Origin: Castanea sativa
Lineage: Eukaryota; Streptophyta; Magnoliopsida; Fagales; Fagaceae
Direction of reading: 5' to 3'
Assembly (NCBI RefSeq): GCF_040712315.1
Contig: NC_134019.1
Location: 39,709,873 to 39,773,872, forward strand
Length of the DNA: 64,000 nt
A program made the position numbers and the translations under genes. The notes under the pieces were generated by a model. That model worked only from the letters and a program-made list of their open reading frames with translations. It had not been told where the DNA came from and did no database searches. Of this stretch, positions 11,117-24,000 are shown one piece after another (positions within the stretch are counted from its first letter, which is position 1; each line of letters starts with the position of its first letter).

Positions 11117-14100
11117 TCATTCCCTGTCACAGTTTTGAAATACAAGGGAAGGCACATGTTTGACTTTGTCAAAATCCAGTCCTCCTTCGTCAAGCCTATC
11201 TTTGAATGGCTTCGGCATGTATCTGATCTCCAATTCCCGGAGGCTTGTGACGAACCTTAATCCATCTGGAATAGTCTTCAATTCCTTGCAGTGTACAATT
11301 GTCAAATGGCAGAGACTGGGCATGGCTCCTTCCTCCACCCTCCACTCCTCTAAGAACAAGTAATCAAGGAGAAGATACTGAAGCAAAGGAAATCCTCCTT
11401 CAGAACAAACCATATCCTTCCCTATGAAACACCAACTTTCAAGGCAGAGGATTTTTAAATTGGGCAACTTCTCTAAGGTTGGCATTGGGTCTTCTCCAAG
11501 ACGAGTATTCGATAAGGTCAACTTGGCAAGATTTGGAGGGAATTGGTGAGCTTCTGGAAGCTTCTCTATACGGTGAAATGGCTTCGCTATAGGGTCATAT
11601 AGCTTTAGCTTTTCTACAAGTGGACATTTTGATATTAGCATTTGCATTGCATCTTGGGTATTATTCCCCACTTTAAGAACCCGCAGACGGTTGAATTCAA
11701 ACCATGTGGGAATTTGAATGGTTTTGGGCTGAACATTGACTAATGTCTGCAAATAAGAAAGATTAGCCAGTTCCAACTTACCACGTACTCTATATACATG
11801 GGGTAAATAAAGATGCTTCAACTGTTTCATATACTTAAACACATTTGGCACTCTCGGGAAGGAAATGGAGTACAAACTAGTCTTTCTGACAATGAGTACT
11901 ACAAAAATTAAAATGCAACATGATACTTCGAAGTCGATCCGCAAATCTAGTGTCTCCAAGCACCTCAAATTGCCAATAAATGATGGCACCTCATTTATTC
12001 TACTTCCTTTCAGAGATAAATATCTCAAGTGGATGAGACTTCCAGTGTCTTTAGGTAATTTTCTTATGTGATTATTAAAATTTTCTAAATGTAAGACTCT
12101 AACCAACTTGAATTTCTTGAAACGGGACTCTTTAAAATAAGATTCTTGATTCCAAGGCAAAAGGTGGAGAAGAGACCTAAGGTAAGGATATTCATTAAAT
12201 TTAATTCCCTCGATAAAATTATCACCTGATTTTGATATTATAGCAAGTCTTCGAACTTTACCAATTTGTGCTTCATGCTGTTTCATGGAAAGAGCATTGG
12301 TGAAATGGAGAAAATTTTCGTCTTGGGCTTTTGATACGCAAAAGTCTCTCATAAGATCATGCATTCGGCAAGTTTTGATCCTTCCCAATGAGCCCTCTTT
12401 CCCCACTAAAACCATGCACCTCTGCACTAGCTCCCTTAAATATCGATCTCCAACATCATCCATTGTATCCTCTCTTCCTCCTCTGTGCTGAACTTGTGAT
12501 ATAAAACCTTCACCCATCCACATTCGAATCAATTCTTTTGTTGTTATCTCAAAATCCTCAGGGAAATGACCTAAATATAGAAAGCATGGTTTCAAGTGGA
12601 AAGGTAAATCATTATAACTTAAAGCTAACACCTTGTTGACTTGAAAGTTTTGTTGTTCATGAAGGTATGATTTGACATGTTTATGCACATCCTCCCATTC
12701 TTCCCTTGTTTGCTTTGTTGCTAAAAGACCTCCAAGTACAGTGATTGCCAATGGTAAACCTCCACAATATTCAATCATTTCCTTCCCTAACCTCTTCATA
12801 TAAGTTTTGGCCTCAGAGTCTGGAAAGCCAACAACAAACAAAAAATTTTGTTATTCTTGAACAACGATTACCACAACATCAATAACTAAAATAATAATAA
12901 AAAAACTATATTTTAAGACTTGACAGCCTTGAGATGAACCACTTGGGGAACTTTCCTTGCATATAGACTATACTATGGCTTTTTGCTCATCAAAAACTCT
13001 TGGTCAGAATCAAATTTCATTTATTTATACAATTTTTTTTTTTTTTTTGGGAGGACTATACCATTTACATGTGATTAGAAAGTGAGAGAATGCATTTTTT
13101 TTTAAGTGAGAGGAAATGCAAATCGTTAGAATTTATATAATTAAGAATATGAATCTATTTTTTGAGTGAATTGACAAATAGTTAATTGTTTCCACTAATG
13201 CAAGCATGCAATTATTTTTGATATTCTTGATTGTGGGTTGTTAAAAACTTCTTTTTAATAATTTCTTAGATTTTGTTTCACTTATTGCGAAAGCGACTCA
13301 ATTTGAGCAAGAATTTCATCATCTAAATTAATTGCTTCTGATGTAAAATCTTATAAAACTAATCATAAAAGATTAATGCTACAATCACAAACTATTTTAC
13401 AACATTGTTTTTTAGATTGTAAACGTCCCACAATCTTGTGACTCGTACTTTAGTCTCCAATCTTCATTATCAATTTTGAGCTCACGAAATAGGTTACATC
13501 TAACTTTCATTTATTCCATGTTGGTAGAACATTTAATTAAAATATTTATAATGATTTGTTCAAAGAAGAAAATAACTTCACAAAGGAAACTAAGTTTGGA
13601 AAAATACTGATAAGAAATCATTCAAAGGAAAGGGGGAGGAAAAAAAAAAGTTGTCAAACATTTGCTGCAAATCAAATCGATCATGTAATTTGCTAATATA
13701 TAGGCTTTGAAGTGCAACTATTATTTATAAATGAATATATATATATATATATATATAGTCTTTCTCCAAAAAAAAAAAAAGCCATGGTCTTATTATAGTT
13801 CTTATTTTCTTAAAGATTTAAAATTGATGCCAAGTGTTTTCAAACAATTATTTGATTTAACATTCAGTACTTTTTTTCCTCTTTGTGAGTTATCACTTGC
13901 AATTAATACCAAAGTAAATGAACAATTGGAAAACAAAATTTTGACATAAGACAAATTTTCATTTTATGCTCCATACATATTTCAAAGTTCATTACCTTTT
14001 CTTTTTTTTTTAAGAAAATGCACATTGTTGTTTTCCTAATCAGTCTCAATTACTATACATATATGTCCACATGTAATGTAAATGTGAGTGTCAAATGTAA

Positions 14101-16784
14101 TTTTTGTCCCCTCTAAAATCAAATCTCAAAAAACCTCCAAATATAATCCATATACTCTTTATAATTATTTTATTTAACAATTCAACTCAACTTTAGCAAC
14201 TATTGGTCTTTATAATTGTATTAAGAAAATTTTTGTTGTGTTAACATTTGTTTTTTACTTCACTCAATCACTACCCTATCTCATGTCTCTTATCTAATTT
14301 GTTTTATTTATTTTAGAATCACTCATTTTATAATAGTTTAATTGTCTTTTAGTGTGAACATTTTATTATCCATTGACTGACTAATTGGCCCACGCCCTGA
14401 TCCACACTTAACAAATAACAATTAAAAGCACATCAAAATTAGCCACTCCACTCATCGTCACCGATTTGGTCAAAAGTATAAATTAATTGTAACTTCATTA
14501 GCAAAAATAAATTGTTAAATGGATCATATTCAAGGTGATCAAATTTTTATTTTGGGAGGTCAAAAAAATTGTTTCATTTTTTTTTGCCAACTTAGGGGTT
14601 CATTTGAACCCCCAAACTAAAGTTTGTGCCACCTCTTACAAGCTGGTAATAGCAGGAAGACAAGTGATATCAATAGTGGATTAAGATGAAAACTAGTAAC
14701 AACTTTTCTGGACTTTTATGTGAAATTGTTGTAAAACTATTGTGTCAATAGTACTTACTTTATAGGGTATACTAATATATGGTAGCCCATCTAGAGGCGC
14801 TTGGCCATTCCAATTTCACAAATTAATTTGAAATCCACTTAAACTTAATTCAGATTTTTTTTTTTTAATTTCATTTTATGTGCATTAGTATTCAGTTTCT
14901 GGAATTATCATTAGTTGGTTTGCATCTAATTTAAATATGAACTTAATTTAAGCTTGACCATTTGTCAATTTTATGTCTAGAGTGACAAAAATTATTTACA
15001 CAATTTAGCTAGAATTAAAGTTTGTCAAATGGGTTTTAACGAGTTTATATGCATTAATTTATCTATTATTAAAATTATATAACCAGCATTTACATTTACT
15101 TGTTCAAATATTTTAAAGAAATATTTCTCTATCTTTTATTCGTCATATTGAAATTTTATGTTTTGATGTCATCAAATGCAAGTTAGCCATACCAAATCAA
15201 ATTAAAATAAGACCTCTTTGTTTTTCCTTGAGGCGACCTTTTGTTCATAATTTTGGGATTAAGTTTCTACTTTCTACATTTACGGGTAATTATTGAGTGC
15301 TTTCGAAGTATCGTAAATGTGTACTTACCTCTCTCGTATAACTGTAGATTTCATTAATTAAATTTATAATAAAACTCAAAATTCATATGAGAGGAAGAAA
15401 TATGTATTTATGGTACGCCCGAAGAATTCAATAATTTTCCCTACATTCACAAGTTCCAAATAAATATTGATATTAAAGGGAAAAAACACGCATGCACACT
15501 TATATGTTTTCCTCTAGATCTAGCAAAATTTAATATTAAAAAGTTATTGTTTATTTTGTCTTTTAATTTCTTTTATATTAACTAATTGTGTTTGTCTAAT
15601 ATAGTCTACAAACATTCCCTAAGTCTTATGCGCTTACCACCTTCCACTACTCTTCTTTTATGTCAAATTAATTTGAAAAGCGAAAAGAAAATTTTCTTCA
15701 AATTAATATTTCCAAAAAAAGAAAATTTAATAAAGTAGTGCTAGATATTTCTTATACCTGATCTCCAAGATATTGCCTTCTTTTCAAGCAATTCCAAACT
15801 ATCTGCATGATTTAGACACTCCAATTTATGCACACCTCTAGGATTCGCATGCGAAGCCACATCATTCTTACGAGAGGTAAGCAATATCTTACTTCTAGTA
15901 TCATTCACTGGGAAGGCTTCATATAAAATCCTCCAATCCTCAATTTCCCAAATATCATCTAGAACTACCAAACACTTTTGCGTTTGCTGAACTTGACGAA
16001 GTTCATTGACAAGATCTGCATTACTCAACTCTTTAATTTTATTCCTTTGATATTTAGAGGGAAGGCTAATCAGAATTTCTTCCCAAACAGGTCTTTTTTG
16101 ACATTGTTGTGTGATACATACCCAAGCAAAGCAGTCAAAGTGCTGCTTGACTCTGGTGTCATTATAAACCATTTTGGCAAGAGTGGTCTTTCCCAGACCA
16201 CCCATCCCACATATGGAAGCAACTTCTTTGCCTTTCTCTTCTTTCAGCAAAAACTCCACCAATTTTTTTAGAATATCGTCAAACCCAACAAGGTCATCTT
16301 CAAGATGAGAAAATGTTTCCCTTTCCTCTCGCCCCTTCTCATTCGAAGAACTGGACCCGCCTTCTTGTATTATAGATTCTTTTATGCCAAAGCCTTCAAA
16401 ACTTGTTTTCAAACTATAAATTTTCTCCTTGATATCTTCAATCTTTGACCCAACCCGGTGCACTGTAATTCCTTCATCAAATATGCAACTACACCTCTTA
16501 AGGACCTTTTGTACACCTCCTCCCTTTCTGGATCCAACTGTGAGAGCATAAGTCGCAATAATATCATCTGCATCATAAGCAAGATCTCTTATTTCAGCAA
16601 CCCACTGTCTTACAGTCTCTGATTCATCCTGCCTCGCATCTGCATCCTTTAATAAGCCTTGCATCAGATTGAGTTCAGTTTGTAGCATCTCAACTTGGTT
16701 ACTCACCCCGGACAAGAATTTTCCTTCTTGTACGAGCAAGTCACCAATTCTTGTCACGACACCGTAAACAACAGCCTCAGCCAT
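11117..16784 (-). CDS. CC-NB-ARC-LRR (CNL) disease resistance protein, RPP8/RPP13-like
   Basis: This is an intracellular immune receptor of the class that recognises pathogen effectors and triggers cell death. Exon 1 is 16784-15758 and exon 2 is 12819-11117; the splice (ATCAG|GTATAAG and TTTCCAG|ACTC) keeps frame and gives 909 residues, full length for the family. In order: an Rx-type coiled coil (1-160) with the EDVID-like LAYDADDII at 69-77; P-loop GMGGLGKTT 193-201; kinase-2 VVLDDIW 273-279; RNBS-B near 297-305; GLPLAI 363-368; MHD 495-497; then leucine-rich repeats to the C-terminus. All nucleotide-binding motifs look intact. The single intron (2.9 kb) lies inside NB-ARC, between RNBS-C and GLPL. 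An extra hydrophobic stretch interrupts the LRR at about 11940-11855. The start follows the MAEAVV consensus. Confidence 0.93.
12820..15757 (-). other. Long intron inside the NB-ARC domain of the NLR gene
   Basis: The donor is at 15757-15756 (GT) and the acceptor AG at 12821-12820. The 2,938 bp are AT-rich, with no coding similarity seen. They include a (TA)n run at 13734-13759 and a piece at about 14570-14640 (GGGGTTCATTTGAACCCCC) that resembles the right end of the hAT-like MITE at 41389-41981. Confidence 0.85.
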
Positions 16785-17175
16785 TTCGCTTCACCGAAAA
16801 GAAGAAGAATGGATCGAATGTGAGCCTTGAATGTTAGTTTGCTTACATTTTGAAAGAATTTGCACTCTCTTCGTATAATTTCACTCAAACCTGCCCTTTG
16901 CGCACATACTCCACTTAAATTTTGTCAACCGTGTCCAAATTTTCCACACTGACACTGACTGTTGCTCTGCTTTACTTTTCGTCGGGCCCCTCCCAAAAAA
17001 AAAAGTTGCTTCCATATATGGTACGGGTGGGGTAAGGAAATTATGAGATACAGCTAACTTCATATATGCCTTGCTGTTGTTCTGCTAGCCTCAATTATTC
17101 ATCTTATCACAGTGGGATACAGCTAACTTCATTATTATTATTTTTTTTTAAATATTTGGCTGGATGCTAACTTAA
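16785..17175 (-). promoter_or_regulatory. 5' flank of the NLR gene
   Basis: This is the upstream region of the minus-strand NLR. It includes GGGTGGGGTAAGGAAATT (about 17026-17043) and a block at 17087-17175 (CCTCAATTATTCATCTTATC...) that is repeated, diverged, at 18680-18760 and 20630-20720. No confident TATA box was assigned. Confidence 0.45.
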
Positions 17176-17384
17176 TTATCCTGTCGAAAGAACATAAACT
17201 CCTTTAGAATTCACTTATTTAGTTAAGATTAAAAAAAATTTGTTAAAAGTATTGTAAATAAAAATAAAAATTAACTAAATAGTATAATAAAATCTATAAA
17301 TAATACTAAAAAATACATTAAAATTTTTAAATATTAATAAAAATAAATTAAATAGAAAAATAAACTGAATTTATTTGAATTTTT

Positions 17385-17680
17385 GTACCGCTATCCCATT
17401 ACAATTGGAATGAAAGTTCTCTTTTGACGTCCAAAAACAAAAAATATGTAAAATACTTTATCATTTCATTCAAATTTGAATATTTTATGTCCAGATGTAC
17501 TTATTGTTTTTAACCTTTCAAATTGAAAATTTTTAATAAGAAAAAACTATTTGCATCTATAATCAACTCAATAAGTTAATATATAATTTCTATGGTTTTT
17601 TAGTGGAGTTTGTGATATGTTTTTATGTTATAACTTTTTTCTCTCTTCCTTGGATGCATTGACGGAGTTACTCTTGAACA
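17385..17680 (+). repeat. Dispersed repeat shared with 32535-32790
   Basis: Starts CGCTATCCCATTACAATT and shares colinear blocks (GAATGAAAGTT, TCATTTCAT, TTGTCCAGAT-like, ACATCTATAAT) with 32540-32780. Both copies are non-coding. The element type was not identified. Confidence 0.7.
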
Positions 17681-18524
17681 ATGGGAGACATACCCATCAA
17701 AAAATTAAATATTTTTCCTTTTTGTTTTGGTTTTTTTTTTTTTTTTAATTTGAATCTCAACATAAGGATTTGATTTTTTACTTTGCATTTGTTGTTGTTG
17801 TTGTAATAAGTCCATATGGGTGTATGATGATTCTTGTAAGTCAAAAGCAACGTAAATGTATGGTTGTAAAGAGGACAGAGGGGATAAGGAAACTGTGGAG
17901 GTTACCTTACCTCTCTCCATGTCTCTCTTTCATTTTCAAGCGTGAAAATTCTTCACAAATTGGTCCCCATAAAACAATATAAAAGGTAGTTTATTAAGGT
18001 ATTTATTAATAAGTCAATTTTTTTTTTAAAAATGATATCACTTTTATATTAAAACTCGTCAAAATATCAGTATTTTTTTCACATAAAAACTTTTTAAAAG
18101 TAGTTTACTAGCAAATGCCAGGATATTCATTAAAATTTTCGCTTTATTAATAATATGGTTGTGATTTGTGAAGGGGATAGAGGGTGGGGTAAGGAAATTG
18201 TGGAGGTTACTTCCCTACTTGTCTCTCTCTACTCTTTACTCTCTTGCTGAACTGAATATATCTGAACTTGATAAAATGTTTTCTTTTTATTCATTTAAAT
18301 GTGACTCAACGATTTTTATTTATTTTTGGGAGAAAAAAAAGTAAATTAGAAAGACAGACTTGATTAAAAGAAGTTAAAAACAGGGTAGTTGATTAAAAGA
18401 GTGATGCTAACATAATTTCAAAATCGCTATAATTTCTCTTTTTCAAAATCGCTATAATGCTAACAGGGTAGTTCTGCTTTACTTTAATTCGGACTCCTCC
18501 ATTTCTTTATCCAAAAAAGTCGTT

Positions 18525-19885
18525 GTTCAATACCTTTTGGAATTTGTGTTTTCTTCATCTTTCTATCTGACAATTTTGTGTCAAATCAAACGCCAGTGCC
18601 GAAGAAAAAGTGCTTTGGATTTTTGTGACGTGGTAGCAAAAGTTTCAACAAAGTAGAAAACGTGAACCATGCTACCCTCAATTATTCATCTTTATCATAG
18701 TGAGATACAGCTAACTTCATTATTGTAGTTTTGGCTGGGTGCTAAATTATTGTGTCGAAAGAAAAAGGTCTGCATCTAATCTGATACGGGGTGAACCAAT
18801 TATCAAAAATAATGTGCAAAGCTTGGGTTTGGTGTGCTCAGTTTTTGATGACCATCATTTATTATTCGGTTGGTTGAAATGTAAAATTCCCATGTCATTG
18901 TTTTTTCCTTCAGTTTGAAAAGGAAGAAAAAAAAAATTCAAATTTTTAATTTTTAATTTTTTTTTTTTCAGATTTTTGTTAATGTTTTAATTTTTTGAAA
19001 ATGCCGTCATAAAAATGCAACTATAAACTTGTTTTTTTTGGATGAATATGGACCTCTTTTTTTAGTAACTAGTCGGAAAATCCTATGATGCATGAGAAAA
19101 TTTTGCCTAAAAGTATGTTGATCTTAAGCTTTGTATAAAAAGTATAATTAAATTATGTTGGTCTCAAACTGAAATAATAAATACAACAGGAAAACTTAAA
19201 AAAAAATTGGAGTGCATCTAACTAAAAGTTTTCGTAGTTCTCTCTAGTTTCTATTATGGGATACCAAAATTATTTTTGCATCATAGATTTTATGCCGAAT
19301 ATTTGTGGCTAGAATCCTATAAACTGTTTAGATTTTCATAAATGACAAATGCTATTAGAATCTACTAACTGGACAAATGCTCTTAGAATCTATTATCATA
19401 GTATCTCAATTGTTTGTCAATATATGAACTTATGATCATCTTTATGCTTATGATGGACTTACCACTTTCATGCATTTGTGTAAAAAAAAAAACTGCAATT
19501 TGAAGGCACACAAACAATTTGATCCAACTTGTTGTGAATTTCTTAATCAGTTGTAGGAGCATATCAAAAGTCGTTAACAAATTTGTTTTCATACCTAGTA
19601 CCATAGCATCATTGACGACTCAAAATTTAATATGAATATAATTGAATGCAATATGACTATTGGTGATTATGCCATATCACATAGCATTCGACTTTTTCTT
19701 TAACATGAAAAATTTGTAGATACTCTTGGATTATTGTAAAATAGTGATCTCTCCTCTCACATTCATGATAGACTCCACCATGAATTTAACATACCATAAA
19801 TGTGAGATAAATAAGCATTATTCACCGTAGCACAATGGTAAGATTGGATATTATCTTCAAATTGGGGAATCCTAATATAGCACTC

Positions 19886-19933
<48 letters not shown>

Positions 19934-20180
19934 ATTGGAAGAGGAAGAGAAAATAGAGTGGTGAGACTGTACATTTCCTTTTCATTTTTATTTTTTGAAG
20001 TGATTATATATATTCTTTCACCATGCATCTTTATTTGTTTAAATAGAAAAGCTGAATTAAGACTTGAAAAATGAGTAGGAGCGTTGGTTTAGTCAGATAG
20101 AATCAGTGAATCTAAACTATAAATCATTGTATGTAAAGAAATTGAAGAGTATGTGTAATCTAAAGGGAAGCTTGTTTCAT
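18525..20180 (+). repeat. Long direct repeat, copy 1
   Basis: Colinear with 20480-22215, from TGGAATTTGTGTTTTCTTC (18538) to AAGGGAAGCTTGTT (20163). Blocks include GAGATACAGCTAAC, AAAATCCTATG-like, CAAACAATTTGATCCAAC and the GA run. No gene was found. The first 250 bp also resemble the NLR 5' flank at 17087-17175. Confidence 0.85.
19891..19930 (+). repeat. (GA)n microsatellite
   Basis: About 20 GA units inside direct-repeat copy 1. The matching site in copy 2 (21952-21971) has about 10. Confidence 0.95.
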
Positions 20181-20479
20181 TGGATCAGTGATAACAGTTA
20201 CATAACATGAATATGGTTATATACAGCTTGCTATGTGCAAGTAGTTGGAGAGAGAGAGAGATGGAAATGCTTCAAGCCTTACAGCATAATTATAAACAAG
20301 TTGTGTACAACTACAAAGTAATTTATTTTATAATTATATTTTATATTGTTATAATTTCATTCCACTTAAATTCGGTATTCTTTTTTTTCGTCACTTCGGG
20401 CCTTTCCTTTTCTTTATTTTAATGAAAATTTTCCATTGTACCTAACCCCAAAAAAAAAAAAAAATGTAGTTTTGCTCTA
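20181..20479. other. Spacer between the direct repeats, ending in an A-run
   Basis: About 300 bp unique to the junction, ending TTTTAATGAAAATTTTCC then A(16) near 20450-20464. The A-run suggests a retroposed 3' end, but no family was recognised. Confidence 0.35.
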
Positions 20480-22215
20480 CGTTTTGGAATTTGTGTTTTC
20501 TTCATCTTTCTATCTTGATAATTTTGTGTCAAATGACTCAAATCAAATGCCAGTGCCAAAGAAAAAGTGCTTTGGATTTTTGTGACGTGTTAGCAAAAGT
20601 TTCAACAAAGTAGAAAATGTGAACCATGCTAGCCTCAATTATTCATATTATCATAGTGAGATACAGCTAACATCATTATTGTAGTTTTGGCTGGGTGCTA
20701 AATTATTGTGTCGAAAGAAAAGGGTCTGCATCTAATCTGATACAGGGTGAACCAATTATAAAAAATAACGTGCAAAGCTTGGGTTTGGTGTGCTCAGTTT
20801 TCGATGACAATCATTTTATACTTCGGTTTGTTGAAATGTAAAATTCCCATATCATTGTTTTTTCCTTCAGTTTGAAAAGGAAAATAAAAATTCAAATTTT
20901 TAATTTGTTTCCCATATTTTTGTTAATGTTTAAATTTTTTGAAAATACCACCACAAAAATGCAACTATAAACTTTTTTTTTTTTTTTTTAATGAATATGG
21001 ACCTATTTTTTTTACTAACTAACCAGAAACTTATACAATGCATAGGAAAACTTTGCCCAAAAGTATGTTGGTGTGCATCTAACTAAAACACCAACATACT
21101 TTGCATAAAAAGTATAGTTAAATTATATTGGTTTCAAACTGAAAGAATAAATATAACAGGAAGACTTAAAAAAAATTTTGGTGTGCATCTAACTAAAAGT
21201 TTTTATAGTTTTCTCTAGTTTCTACTATGGGATACCAAAATTATTTTTGCATCATAGATTTTATGCAAATATTTGTGGCTAGAATCCTATATATTGTTTA
21301 GATTTTCAAAAATGACAAATGCTATTAGAATCTACTAAATGGACAAATGCTATTAGAATCTATTACCACATTATCTCAATTGTTTGTTAATATCTAAACT
21401 TATGATCATCTTTATGCTTATGATGGACTTACCACTTTCATGCATTTGTGTAAAAAAAAAAAACCTGCAATTCGAAGGCACACAAACAATTTGATCCAAC
21501 TTCTTGTGAATTTCTTAATCGGTTGCAGGAGCATATCAAAAGTTGTTAAAAAATTGGTTTTCATACCTAATACCATGGCATCACATATAACTCAAAATTT
21601 AATATGAATATAATTGAATGCAATATGACTATTGGTGACTATGCCATATCACATAACATTTGACTTTTCCTTTAACACGGAAAATTCTTAAGTACACTTG
21701 GAGTATAGTAAAATGGTGCTCCTTCCTCTCACATTCATGATGAACTCACCATGAATTTAATGAGTGGACCCTACCATAAATGTGAGATAAGAGAGCACTA
21801 TTTACCGTGCTCCAAAAGTACCTACGAATTACTCTTATAACACAGCAAGAGAACCACTCATTATCTTAGTAGATAATCCTTCCAATGTGTAGCCCATTCG
21901 TAAGATTGAATATTATCTTCAATTTGGGGAATCCTAATATAGCACACAAAATGAGAGAGAGAGAGAGAGAGGTTTTGAAAGAGGAAGAGAAAATAGAGCG
22001 GTGAGACTGCACATTTCCTTTTTATTTTTATTTTTTTGAGTGATTATATATATTCTTTGACCATACATCTCTATTTTTTAAAACAGAAGGGCCGAATTAA
22101 GGCTTGAAAAATGAGTAGAAATATTGGTTTGGTTAGATAGGATCAGTGAATGTAAACTACAAACTGTTGTTTGTAAAGAAGTTGAAGAGTATATGTAGTC
22201 TGAAGGGAAGCTTGT
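20480..22215 (+). repeat. Long direct repeat, copy 2
   Basis: Second copy of the ~1.7 kb unit. Relative to copy 1 it has an extra AACACCAACATACTT stretch at 21087-21101 and a fuller MITE at 21690-21830, and it ends at AAGGGAAGCTTGTTC (22205). Confidence 0.85.
21690..21830. mobile_element. MITE with imperfect long inverted repeats
   Basis: The left arm (TACACTTGGAGTATAG... GTGCTCC... CTCTCACATTCATG) and the right arm (CCATAAATGTGAGATAAG... GAGCAC... GTGCTCCAAAAGTACC) are inverted relatives. Related, more eroded copies are at about 19720-19835 and 60560-60715. Confidence 0.65.
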
Positions 22216-23375
22216 TCAGGTCTGGGCTTTCATCTACAGATGGGAAGGATCATGCTTAAGTCATAATATGTAAGGAAATAAGTGGGCTTGGGCTTTTCAT
22301 AATGTTTGATTTTATTTTCAACAACATCCCATTTTTTAGATAATAGTAAAAAGAAGTTAACGTGATTTTTTTGGTAACAGTAAAAATAACTTAATGAGAA
22401 GAGGTTCAAAAAGGTTAAATTCAATATTAGAGCGCTACATGGCAGGAGCTCATGTACTCCCACATGAGGTCTCTGCTTTTGTATATATACTAATTGCAGA
22501 CCTACGCAATACGCAGGATAATTCTGGCGTCACAATTTTTTTTGTTAAGTAAAGAATGAAAATAATAGTTGAGACTTATAAGCAATAGTACCAAACTCAT
22601 TTCACAATAATGTGATTACACTATAATATGTATAATGTATATGAAAGTAAAAAAGTATATATCTTGATTTGTGTGTGTGTATATATTTTGGCAAAAAATC
22701 ACGTTGCATTTTACTTTCAATTATTATATATGACAAAATATTTTGTAATACATTATAATAAAGTGAGATATACATCATAACACAACACAATTGAAAAATG
22801 GAAAATGTATCTTTTTATTAGAACATGAAAATGAATCTTGATGGTTTCATATGAAAGCTAACATTTTTTTTCATTTTTGGAGTAGTTAATAAGCAATTTA
22901 TCCAAACTTTGTTTCCATTTTATCACATAAGAACTATTAAACAAAGTTTCTATTTTGATAATCACTAAACTCATATATGAGAATCAACTATTACAAAAAA
23001 TGTTCTCCCCAAAACATATAATGATTTCTATTTTTCCATTCCATACAATTTAAAAAATGTGAAAACTAAGGAAGCTAAATGTGTAGTTGATCTCAGTCAA
23101 TCAATAAATAACATAAAAGGGGTAGGGGAAAGCAAACATATTCGCAGTATAATTGTTTATATATGTCCATATTTGTTTTTTGTATATATTAATACTCTTA
23201 TTTTCTAAAATATTCATGTAGCAACGATATCTTGTTTGATCTCTCCCAGGTCTTCGGCTTTAATCCAACTCATAGCATATAAACCAATGATCATTGAAAA
23301 AAGAACCTAGCAAGATGAAGCCAAACACAATTTCTAAATTTTAACAAATAGAACATCAAGATTATAGAGAAATCG

Positions 23376-23421
<46 letters not shown>

Positions 23422-23996
23422 CCTTTGATAGTAGATATCAAAAACAAACATGTAGTGATAATTAAAAAAACTTCATCACAAATACGATGCTTATTGGTTT
23501 TAAGAGAGATTAAAAGAGAACATATATAAATATATTAAAAAAAATGTAGGGGAAGGGGGAAAAAAAAAAAAATATATATATATATATATATATTTATATG
23601 ATCCATAAGTGTAGAGGGAGGGGAAATGTTGGAGAAGAGGAAGAGACTTTGTATGTTTTGGTAATTAAAAAATGTGTTTATAACTGGCAAATTGCATAGT
23701 TAATGTGATAATGATGATGATGATGGGGTGTGTGTGTGTGTGTGTGTGTATATTCTTTAAAAAGAAAAAACTCATCAAATCCAATGTGGTAACATAATAG
23801 TAAGTCTGAATTGATGACTTTTGGGCTATCATATGGGATTATGAAAATTTTAATACTTTCTATATTCTTTTTTTTTTCCCAAAACTTTTTATCGGAAAAA
23901 ATAATTTCCTTCATAAATGAGAATTTTATGATTTTTTTTTTCAATTATATAGAAGAAATATATAGGTAGGGAACAACTTTTTTTCCTCTAACTATA
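22216..23996. other. Gene-free AT-rich stretch with simple repeats
   Basis: No recognisable coding frame. It contains a (GA)n run at 23380-23418, (TA)n at 23572-23593 and (GT)n at 23727-23750. Confidence 0.6.
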
Positions 23997-24000
23997 CCTG

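Noticed and set aside
11880..11935. Possible small intron in the NLR LRR exon
   Set aside because: GT at GAAGTATCATG has AG partners only about 30-50 bp away, or at about 76 bp in the wrong frame. The uninterrupted frame was kept.
19822..20074. Arg/Glu- or Ser/Leu-repeat proteins around the GA run
   Set aside because: They are translations of the (GA)n microsatellite.
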